DNA of 64,000 nt. Origin: Metridium senile (lineage: Eukaryota; Cnidaria; Anthozoa; Actiniaria; Metridiidae). Under the pieces are notes generated by a model. That model saw only the letters and a list, made by a program, of their open reading frames with translations, was not told the DNA's origin and did no database searches. The translations under genes and the position numbers were made by a program. The stretch is from positions 4,719,465-4,783,464 of the forward strand of contig OX459101.1 of the NCBI GenBank assembly GCA_949775045.1, written 5' to 3'. Shown piece after piece: positions 38,943 through 48,354 of this stretch (position 1 is the stretch's first letter; every line of letters starts with the position of its first letter).

Positions 38943-40493
38943 GTTGGTTGGTATGCTGATTTATAAGTCCTCCACATATTCATAACAGTTACTATAAAGT
39001 TTCAAATCGCTATGAGCTTTGGGGATAGCGCTATATAAATGAGGCATATTATTGGTTGGTTGGTTGGTTGATTGGTTAATTGATAAGTCCTCCACACATT
39101 CAAAGCTATAAAGTTATAAAGCGCTTTGAGCTTTGGGATTAGCGCTATATAAATGAGGCATATTATTGATTGATTCATTGATTGCCTTAAAAAATAACAT
39201 ACTCTAACTGTTTCGTTTATTATCTTGTTTAGGTGTGCGGTAGACAGTACTATGAAATACGATTACTCAGTCAACAGGGTACAGAACTTTAGCATCGACG
39301 CGTTTCGATTTATCGCCGACAATCCAGTAGTCTATTTACATTGTATGCTGATGGTTTGTCACAGTGGTTCAAAGTCCAAGTGCGCTACGGGCTGCGGTCA
39401 AGCAAGGCGAAGAAGAGCGATAAGCCGTGATGATAAAAACGATGAATCTAAATTGTACCACCTGGCGTCAGGGCCTTTGACACTTAAGAAAGTTAAAAAG
39501 AGAGATACTTCAGGTGCATGGGAGTTATCATTATCGTTATTATTATCGTTATCGTTATCATTATCGTTATCATTATCGTTATCATTATCGTTATCATTAG
39601 CGTTATCATTAGCGTTATCGTTATCATTATCGCTATCATTATTGTTATTATTATCGCTATGATCATTATCGTTATCATTATCGTAATCATTATCGTTATC
39701 ATTAGCGTTATCGTTATCATTATCGTTATCATTATCGTTATCGGCATTATCGTTATCATTATCGTTATCATTATCGTTATTATTATTGCTATGATCGTTA
39801 TCATTATCGTTATCGTTATCGTTATCATTATTGTTATCATTATCGTTATCATTATCGTTATCATTATCGTTATCATTATCGTTTTCGATTCGTACACTGC
39901 AAAAACGGCTGAGTGGATGCAACACAGAATATTGCGTTAACCATGCATTAAGGATAACACTTTATAGTGAGTAAACCCAACTCATTATTGAGAGTAAAGT
40001 AGATGAAGACGCACCATTGAGTACAATGTACTCAATATATTGAGTTTAACCTCACTTTTACTCAATAATGAGTTGGGTTCACTCACTATAGAGTTGTATT
40101 TACTCACTATAAAGTGTCATCCTGAATGCATGATTAACGCAATATACTGTGTTGTATCTACTCAGCTGCTTTTGCAGTGTAATCGTATCATCATGCATGA
40201 TCATGATCATCACCAACATAAGCATTATCAACATATTCATTAACTTATAATTCTCTCTTTTGTCAGGTGACATCGAGCGACAGACCATAATAATCTCCAG
40301 TGTTTCCTCAATGGCTGGTTTACTGCTGATACTAACCGTCGCTCTTGCAGTCTGCCTTGTACTTAGACGAAGAAGATCAAGTCAGCAAAGAGAGAGAGAA
40401 CCGGAAGAGCTTAAACCCTACGTCGACGTACAACTTGTAGACACAGCGTTCGGAATGGAAATATTTGATATGCAACATAACCAAATAGTTTGA
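19675..40493 (+). CDS. ZP gene 1: giant mucin-like ZP-domain type I membrane protein, 6 exons
   Basis: Exons: 19675-19740, 21924-36191, 36775-37138, 38071-38299, 39233-39513, 40267-40493. All phases agree, giving 5144 aa. Exon 1 encodes a signal peptide (MGFLTTLRFLVLSLVAIGVV). Exon 2 encodes 4756 residues (23-4778) of Ser/Thr/Pro/Ala repeats with no stop. Exon 3 is ZP-N, opening SGITVTCGENDMTIEI with four conserved Cys. Exons 4-5 are ZP-C, with FGNFTFLMDLY, DYPISVNLNDPIYVQY, EKCLATATSS, LHCMLMVCHS and CATGC. RRRR at 5034-5037 is a likely furin-type site, followed by a transmembrane helix (about 5081-5103) and a basic tail. ZP domains polymerise extracellularly after cleavage, so a secreted filament or mucus-coat role is inferred. 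The start was chosen by the signal-peptide exon joining in phase at the CAG acceptor 21921-21923; an in-frame stop at 21894 rules out read-through from upstream. A close vertebrate orthologue is not implied. Confidence 0.88.
19800..19937. repeat. 'cttcgtcggagt' repeat family, copy b
   Basis: Carries 'gtaaactagtataggctgcg', 'gtaacaccgtaaaaaatgct' and 'cccttcgtcggagt'. Lies in ZP gene 1 intron 1, left of the 85-bp array. Confidence 0.75.
19965..20800. repeat. Minisatellite of about 85 bp, nine to ten units
   Basis: Units share 'ttgattgatcgattttttg', 'tcgatagcaagttttgtatt', 'ctgtaggatgatctgaatta' and 'ctttagatttaccatgag'. Unit length varies by a few bases. It sits in ZP gene 1 intron 1, between two same-orientation copies of the 'cttcgtcggagt' repeat. 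Confidence 0.9.
20829..20982. repeat. 'cttcgtcggagt' repeat family, copy c
   Basis: Carries 'aaatggaaactagcgagtaa', 'gtaacaccgtaaaaaatgtt' and 'cccttcatcggagt'. It has the same orientation as copy b. Confidence 0.75.
20983..21923 (+). other. Remainder of ZP gene 1 intron 1; no feature seen
   Basis: AT-rich with no recognisable repeat family. It ends at the acceptor CTCTTCGCAG that opens the giant exon. Confidence 0.5.
21948..30950 (+). repeat. Coding repeat array A: 24- and 28-residue Ser/Pro/Ala units
   Basis: Roughly 110 in-frame units inside exon 2 of ZP gene 1. The long unit is SSSVVVQATTAVQPSASPPA plus ASTSALPE (28 residues, 84 bp). The short unit lacks an ATTA-like tetrapeptide and reads SSSVVVQVQPSPSPPAASSS plus ALPE (24 residues, 72 bp). 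Higher-order copies are visible: a block near 28642 recurs 999 bp later, and a block near 24481 recurs 2685 bp later. It is rich in Ser/Thr next to Pro, as in O-glycosylated mucin domains. Every length change is a multiple of three. Confidence 0.92.
32271..35168 (+). repeat. 1449-bp segmental tandem duplication within array B
   Basis: The block of 69 heptads starting about 32271 is repeated immediately from about 33720. For example 'agagctcctgttgccactac' is at 32292 and 33741. Only scattered substitutions separate the copies (for example gttgtaact at about 33394 against gttgcaact at about 34843), so the event is recent. Breakpoints are approximate because flanking heptads are alike. Confidence 0.88.
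35182..36060 (+). repeat. Homogenised K-APVATT tract
   Basis: About 42 nearly identical heptads. The first units use the Ala codon GCA (gttgcaactacaaaa), and from about 35307 most use GCT with mixed AAA/AAG-type Lys contexts (gttgctactacgaaa). This marks separate local expansion events. Confidence 0.85.
36358..36565. repeat. ATT/ATC microsatellite
   Basis: Imperfect trinucleotide repeat in ZP gene 1 intron 2, immediately before the 31-bp array. Confidence 0.85.
36579..36767. repeat. 31-bp minisatellite, six units, abutting the ZP-N acceptor
   Basis: The unit 'cgttaccatgctatcctcca' plus 'ccattaacact' repeats six times. The final unit changes to 'ctatcttcaaacag', which supplies the pyrimidine tract and AG for exon 3 of ZP gene 1. 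Confidence 0.9.
37148..37640. repeat. 53-bp composite minisatellite in ZP gene 1 intron 3
   Basis: Alternating blocks 'aataatcgaagtgaaacg', 'ttcagtaaaaaaatcgacg' and 'tggaacgttcagtaac', with a variant 'aaatctgggtgaaac'. It starts directly after the ZP-N donor. Confidence 0.88.
37740..38010. repeat. Dispersed repeat shared with the ZP gene 2 3' end
   Basis: Blocks 'ctgcgagtttattgaacgg', 'atcaaggatttatgaa' and 'gttacgatttctttt' match 49893-50430 in the same order. This marks two copies of one dispersed element of unknown class. Confidence 0.65.
38340..39195. repeat. (TTGA)n microsatellite interleaved with four SINE-tail copies
   Basis: Four copies of a SINE 3' tail ('taagtcctccacatattcat', 'gtaaagcgctatgagctttg', 'gcgctatataaatgaggcat') lie at about 38652-38735, 38825-38905, 38965-39050 and 39086-39165. 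TTGA or TTGG runs separate them. The array fills ZP gene 1 intron 4. The same tail ends the SINE at 46357-46757. Confidence 0.85.
39517..39890. repeat. (ATTATCGTT)-type microsatellite
   Basis: Begins right after the ZP-C exon donor in ZP gene 1 intron 5. Asp/Asn and Ile/Thr frames in it are artefacts. Confidence 0.9.
39895..40179. mobile_element. hAT-like MITE (TIR cactgcaaaa) in ZP gene 1 intron 5
   Basis: The arms are about 83 bp, from cactgcaaaaacggctgagt to its complement ending ttttgcagtg. They contain 'aacactttatagtgagtaaa' and its inverse. The flanks gattcgta and taatcgta match at 6 of 8 positions, which fits a decayed 8-bp hAT target duplication. Confidence 0.72.
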
Positions 40494-40552
40494 AGTAACT
40501 ATTGGTCACTTATTGTATACATATTTAAATACATTTAGATCAAAAAATATAT

Positions 40553-40558
40553 AATAAA
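40553..40558 (+). terminator. Polyadenylation signal AATAAA of ZP gene 1
   Basis: A perfect hexamer 60 bp after the ZP gene 1 stop codon. It is a likely poly(A) signal. Confidence 0.6.
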
Positions 40559-40559
40559 G

Positions 40560-42346
40560 AAAATTCAAACATTCAAAAATTATGTATAATAAATAAAAAT
40601 TCAAAAATTATCTAATAAATAATAAGTAATATTTAATATAAATTACGTACAGCTAATGTTACCAAACAAATATAGATTAGCAAAATTAAAATAAATAATA
40701 TCTATTGTATCTATACATGTAGTCTAAAAGCGAAGTGTTTTGAAGGTTTATTTCTATCAGCTATCTGACAGCAGCTTGTAAAGTCTAAAACTAGAAAGAC
40801 TTATGTACAGCATATACATAAAGGTTGTGTGCAGGACACAACATTAATTAAAAAAATGTATTTACTTGAACGTGTGTGTTGACTGCAGCTCTCATACTCA
40901 TTCATAATTCATAAATTAAACAACCAATGAACGCAAAGTATTTGGGTCACGTGGGTGTGTTTGAAGTGTAATGAAACACGAATATAATTAGCCTTTTCGC
41001 AATTGCGCAGTGAACTGGTACGAGTCAGCTACGCGCTGCATTCTGGGGCTGTTTGAAGTCGAGTGTTTGAAATAAATATTTTCTTCATAGTGACAATAGT
41101 TAGTAATAACTTCAGTTGTTTGAGAAGATAGTCCAACAAACTTGTGATTCGTGTATCATTAGGGTTTCCAAACGTTTAGAAACAGTAAAACCTTGACCAC
41201 TTTTTTTGTAATGAAATACTCGGTCTCTTTTTGTAAAATGTAAAATGACGCGCTAAACAATTTTTCTCTTTGAGCACCCTGCGAAGGTACGTGGTCAGGT
41301 GAACCGTATCCTTAAAAAATTGAAAAAGACATAAAAGAAAAGAAAATTCTGCGTTTACGTTATAGGATGATGATTTCGGCCCCATCCGCGCTAGTTCGAT
41401 AGAAAACCTAACTCGCGCTAGTCAAAAGATAGGAAGGGAGAGGAGAACTAGCCCCTACCTTAGTATACAGCTATTTCAAAAACGTTGAACACTATATATA
41501 TATATAAATGTTTAGCTCATGGACACTGAATAGTGCATATTGTTTTGAATGGAATGCAGTAACAATAATATAACTATTAAATTATTATTTATTTTACCTT
41601 AATAATATTACATGACCCAGAATGCATTTCGGTCTTGGAATGCACTATTCAGTATGCAGTATTCTACGTTTTTTGAAATAGCTGTATATAGACTATAAAC
41701 TGTTTAGCGCCATGCGCTAACTAAGCAACTATCGATTTTTATAAGCGAGAAACTTCTAACTTCAATCGGCTCCTGCTAACTACTAGATTCTATTCGGCTC
41801 AGTGTTATTAATAGTATTGCCTTGTATTTCCCGTGGGTTGGTTGAGATATCACTTAAAAACTATTACTGAATTATTCTACTTTCTCCTGAAATCAAAACA
41901 ACCTATTGTTTTAAATAGCTAAGGCCAAGTACTAACGTCGCATCTCACATGTGGCGAATTTAATGCAAATTAGCAAAATTGTTTGAATTCATTTGCATTA
42001 CTGATTCGACACATATGAGATTCGATGTTTGAACAAGGCCTATACTAAGAGTGAGACAAAATTGCAGCAAACAAATGAAATCAATTTAGTACAATTTAAT
42101 GTATGATAGCTAAAAGTATAGTTAAAATACTATACTAAAAATCTCAAAGGAGAAAATATTTATCCTAAATCTTTTCTTGTAAATATCGATGTAAACAAAC
42201 CGTGACGTCATAATGAAAGTGCGTCTGTTGTTATACAGTTCAGCGGTTAGCTTTATAAGGCGCCATCTTTCAAATGTTCAAGTTAGCAAGTCTTGATGAT
42301 GATATGACTTTGAACAAAGCAAAGACTTAATGAACGGCATGGAAAT
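40560..42346. other. Intergenic region between ZP genes 1 and 2
   Basis: AT-rich, with no gene seen apart from the MITE at 41464-41688. It must contain the ZP gene 2 promoter, but I cannot point to core elements with confidence. Confidence 0.4.
41464..41688. mobile_element. MITE family A, copy 2
   Basis: The ends tatacagctatttcaaaaac and tttttgaaatagctgtata are inverted, and the interior matches copy 1 (15481-15804). This copy lacks the interruption in the left arm, so it is closer to the complete element (about 225 bp). Confidence 0.85.
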
Positions 42347-45300
42347 ATGGTTTTTCGTTCCAAATATGAAGCAGTGGTGTTCATTTTAACTTTTGAGCTG
42401 ATGGTAATCCCTTCTGTGGTGAGTAAAGTTTGAATTAGGCCACTAATAAATTTCGATCAACTTCAAAATGCTAAAACTTTCGATATTCTTCCACGGTGAA
42501 TCGAATTCGTGTTGTTTCTTTTACATCTTGCTTCTTTGATATTTACTTACAAGTCTTAAAAGATTCAAATGTTATATCAATAACAATCAAATAATGTTTA
42601 AGTTGTAAACTAGTTAGATAAATAGTAAGATAATTGTTTTGTATTCAAATTTGGAGTTGTCACATTCCACATATTATTTCATGGACAAAGTGTTCCACAG
42701 TAGGAATTATATTTCATGGAAATAGTGTTTGCGCTCTATTCCACAATAGCAATTTGATTCTATTTCATGGATAAAGTGTTTTCCCTCTATTCCAAACAAG
42801 CATTTTAATCAGTTCCGTATTTAATGCTTATATAGTGTTTTCTCTCTATTAAACAGTAGCAATTTTATATTATTTTCTTGGATATAGTCTTTGAGTTTTA
42901 TTCCAAAATAGCAATTTGATTCTATTATAAGGATGTAGTATTTGCCTCTATTCCACAGAAGCAATTTCAGTAATGATCCCGAAAACAATAGCACTTCCTT
43001 TTGTTCTGCGGCATTTCACTTTCCCCACATCCAAATTGTGAGATTTTTTCTAATGGGATGTATTGACATATACACAGCAAGTTTTGGAAGAACAATTTGT
43101 GTTTACGCGTTTCTACAAAGTTTTATATAGAGTTAAAAGTTTTAAACCAATCAGAGGAGCCAGATACAAAAGAAAGGAAAAGTAGACAATTTGCAGTGTT
43201 CCCCACATAGAATTTCTCTATAATTTAACCTTAGTAGAACTATTTGTATAAGAAAAGTATTGCATAAATAAGAAATAAGTTGATTTGATTATCCACAAAG
43301 TTATTGCAATTCTTCATGTTTCAACCAATCAGACGACCAGTTTAAACAATACTACAATTATCACCTTTGCACATTCCTTGCCGTTCCTGCTATCGTTCGT
43401 ACGCAGATCGTTACTTAATTTATATTATTTCACTAATATTGTGTTTGCTCTCTATCAGTCCACAATAATAATTTTATTTTAATTAATGGATAAATTTCAT
43501 TTTTTCATTGTCGAGGGATTTCAAATAGACATGTTCTTACATGACACCACCTTAATCACTATCATCATCCGGTTATCAATTATTATCATTATAATCATCA
43601 TCGTTATCATTATTTTCATCATCGTTATCATTATCATCATCATTATCATCATCATTATTATCATCATTATTATCATCATCATCATCATCATCATCGTTAT
43701 CATTATTATCATCATCGTTATCATCATCATCATTATCATCGTTATCATTATCATCATCATCGTTATAATTATCATCATCATCATTATCATCATCATTGTC
43801 ATCATCATTATTATCATCATTATCATCACTATTATTATCATCATCATCATTATCATCGTCCTAACACAGGACCCCATTTTAACTAACTTTTCGCTAATGG
43901 GCTTCCTGTATAAATAAATATAGAAATAAATAAAACATGAATAAAAAAATACCAATTATCATAATCGCTATCATCACTCCAACAGAATGCCCTTGTAAAA
44001 TGCGAAGAAAACAGAATCGTCATCGAGCTCAACAAACAAGATTACCTTGACTTTATTCCTGACGCCTTTCATTTCGAGGACAGGACATGCGTTTCTAGTT
44101 CAACTGAAACTTTAATCATCCTGGAAACAACACTCGATAGCTGCGGTACAACAGTCGTTGAGACAGAAGACTGCATTATGTACCTTAATAGAGTGATGGC
44201 ATTCAATGTCACAGACACACAACCTGGAGTATTGATAACAAGGAAACAGGTCGTGGATTTACCATTCAACTGTTCGTACAAGAAGAACAATCAGTTTGTT
44301 CTTTTATCGAGTTATGACCTTAAAGCAGGGAGAGTTCATGGGCTGAAGATTGGTAAGTTTTTAGGAATTTTCAATCAACATACAACCAACATACAAACAA
44401 CATCACAACCGTTGTCCAATTAATGAAGACCAGCACCTCACAGTCAAACGTAGTATTTTTTCCACCTCATGACCGAACAAGCAACGTGCAATAAACAGAT
44501 AAAGATTCTTACTTCTCATATTTATTATTTTCGAATTGTTTATTTTTTGTTAGGTTCTTTTGGTAATTTTACGTTCAAAATGGACCTCTACCGCACCAAA
44601 GACTATACCAATAAATATGGACCCATTGATTATCCAATCAGCGTGGAGCTAAATGATCCTATATACGTGCAATACGAGGTGGTGTCGGATAAAGCCGATC
44701 TACATGTCTTTGCTGAGAGATGTCTGGCAACAACCACACGCAGCGAGACGAGTACTCCTAGTTATGTGTTTATTGATGACGGGTACGTGATGCTTCTAGT
44801 ATAGATGATATCATTATGAATATATTATTATCATTATCGTTATCATTACCATTATCATCATCACTATCATTAACATTAGATAGATAGATGTGTTTATTTA
44901 GGCCTCTTGCAGCAGTCGTTGGATTACAGGATGGGTCAGCACTACATACATATATAAATGTCTATAAATAATAATAAATAAATAACTTGATATTAGTTGC
45001 AATTAAATAATTACTTAGCCTGAGAAAACAGACGTTGTTTAGCTCCTCGTCCCCCCGCGAAACTAGCTTTGTGGGGGGACGAGGAGCGAAACAACGTCTG
45101 TTTTCTCAGGCTAATAATTACTTAGATTACAATATATTATGTGCATATCTATGCGTGACAAAATTTGAAAGTCTATTAGTTTTAACAACTCTAAGCAAGG
45201 CTTGGCCGTTACTCTGATCTTCTATTCGGTGTTACTATTTCATTTCTAACCAGCTTAAAGAGAAAATTAGTTTCGCTCTAGAGGATTCTTTATCACTCAT

Positions 45301-48294
45301 TATCGTTACATTACCATTACCATTATCACTCTCATTATCATTATCAATATCATTATAATATTATCATTATCATTATCATTATCATTATAATTATCACTCT
45401 CACTCTCATTATCATTATCAATATTACTATCACTATCATTGTTATCATTATTATTATCACTATCGATATCATTATCGCTATCATTGCGATCATCAACATC
45501 GCCATCTTTCGTAAGCATAATAATCATCATCACCACCACCATCGTGGTCGTCATCATCATCATAATCATCATGATTGTTAATCCACTGAAGAAGCCTGAA
45601 GGGGCGAAACTTTTGGATAATTTCATTTGAGATTTCCGATTTAGCGGATTATAGGCGGAATAGGCATATAGTAATGGAATAGTCAACTACTATATGCCTA
45701 TTTCTCATCATCATTTCCATCTGTTCTAGATGTGCTATCGATAAAACCATGGTCTATAACTACGCTGTTGACAGAAAACAAACGTTCACGATCAATGCCT
45801 TCCGATTTATTCGCAACCAAACTGTCATCTTTCTTCACTGTATGTTAATGGTGTGCCACAGTAAAAAGAACACATCACGGTGCCTCACTGGTTGTAAAAA
45901 TAGTGCACGGTTTAAGAGGCAGTTGGGTTCGAAGGAGAAGATGAAGGATTCCAGTGTATACCATTTAGCTTCAGGACCTATAGTACTTGATGATGGTAAT
46001 AGGAATAATAAAATAACAGGTATTGCATGATACTAGTGAGTAAACAAATATAGACTGCGTTGGTGTTTTATATAATCGATAGTAATGATATAATGAAATT
46101 TGTAACATCGTAAAAAATGTTAACTTAACTTTCCTGACGTTTCGAGCTTTAACCCTTCGTTGGAGTAATAATAATGTTGTTCAGTGATGATGATGTTGAT
46201 GATGATGACAATGATGGTGGTGATGACGACGGTGACGGTGATGATGTTGTTGATGATGAATATGATGATGATGAATATGATGATGATGGTAATGATGATG
46301 ATGGTCATGGTCATGGTAGTGGTAGTGATGATTGTGATGATGATGTTGATGTTGATGAGGCGTGATGCTCTAGTGGTCAGTGGATCGGATTCTGGGCCTA
46401 CTGGTCTGGGTTCGATTTCCGGCCAGGGCGATTGCGTTGTGTCCTTGGGCAAGACACTTTACTCTCTAGTGCCTCGTCTTCTCGGATAAGGACGTTAAGC
46501 CGGAGGTCCCGTCTGCTTTCACTCTAATCCTATATTAGGTGGGTGTTAAAGATCCTGTTGTGCTATGTTCGCAAAGAGTAGGGGATTGTCTCCCGGTACA
46601 ACAGTCAGGCCTCAGAGGCATTCACTAACAACACTCATGATTGTTAACTACTGGTTTACAGCAGTCCGATAAGTCCTCCATATACACATTAGTAGATTGT
46701 AAAGCGCTATGAGCTATTCGAGAGATATAGCGCTATATAAATTGAGGCATTTTTTTAAATTATGATGTTGACAATGATGGCAATGATGATGACGATGATT
46801 GTGATGATGACGTTGATGGTAATGATAATGATGATGATGCTTCTGGTAATAGTGATTATATGATGTTGACTAGTGGTGATGGGCATCCTGTAAACCACGG
46901 ACTGGACTGGACCCAGAAAACACGGACTGGACTGAGTCCGTGTTTTACAAATCGTTGTAAAACACGGACTCAGTCCGTGTTTTACAACGATTTGTAAAAC
47001 ACGGACTGATTATCAGATTATCAGATTAGTAATATGAACTACTGAGTCCGTGTTTTACAAATCGTTGTAAAACACGGACTCAGTCCGTGTTTTACAACGA
47101 TTTGTAAAACACGGACTGACACATAAATAACATTATCAGATTAGTAACATGATAGAGTCACGTACACATAACGCAACGTAACGCAAGGATTACAGGTTAA
47201 AACTACCGCTCACGGTAACAAAATTAATTAATAATATTTGACAAAAATATTTATAAAAATATTTAAAAAAATATTTAATAAAAATATTTATCGCTCGGCT
47301 TGTCACACATTGACCTCAAGTGATGCGAGAGTGTCACACAAAGGCAAATATATGATTTTCGAGGAAATTCCAATGATAAAATTCGTGCAATAAGCGTTTT
47401 TTTAAATAGAGTTGACTTCTTGATCAACACAGTAAGACATTCCCACCTAATAAATACAATACTGAACAACTACAACAAGCGTTTTTTTTTTGGATTAGAA
47501 ATAGATCACAATAAAGTATAATATTCGTTATACACATTGCTTTACATTTAAGATTCATCTTGAAGCTTCTAGTAACAATCAATCGTTTGTTTAAATAATA
47601 GAGGGTAATCGGACTCTATTGTTAGGGTAGAGGGATATATTCTGTGTGTTTGTAGGTGATTTGTGATATGAGCTCATATGTGGTCTGATACACGAATGTA
47701 TCAACTTTAACAAATTGCAAACTTTTTACACGTACTTATAGCATAATATAATATACTAGTAAAAAAAAGTTCGCAAATCTATCAATTTTTTTTTTCGTGA
47801 TGTCGAATATGTATACTGTTAGTCATCACTTGACAAGAATAAAAGAATTTCAAAAACACCAAATAACGTATTAGCCTTTAAATAAGAATACTTATTGATC
47901 GATGGAATATTGATACCTGATTATGACAAAAAAAAAACCCACTAATTAATCGGAAAATGGGGTAAAAATATACCCTGTTCATGACAGAAAGCTCAAAAAA
48001 CTCAACCCCCCCCCCCCCCCCCCTCCCCCGGGAAACATTACTAAATAGACGGCTGGCTGTATTCGTTATTATCGTGTTTCCTGTGTGTAATGTAAATTAT
48101 GAAAGATTCAATTGATTGATCATTGAATATGTTGTTTTAACAAACATCGCTATTGTTTGTATAAAGTCTACCCTAGACAGTCGGTCTGACACTTGTCACT
48201 TGAGGTATAGACTAAATATGATTCAGCTGATTAACTTATTTAACTGGTAATGGTAAATGTAGAAAATACCATCGCTTTTACAAACTTCTCTTTT

Positions 48295-48354
<60 letters not shown>

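Noticed and set aside
39398..39940. Asp/Asn and Ile/Val frames after the ZP-C exon
   Set aside because: Products of the ATTATCGTT microsatellite; the donor at 39513/39514 ends the real exon.
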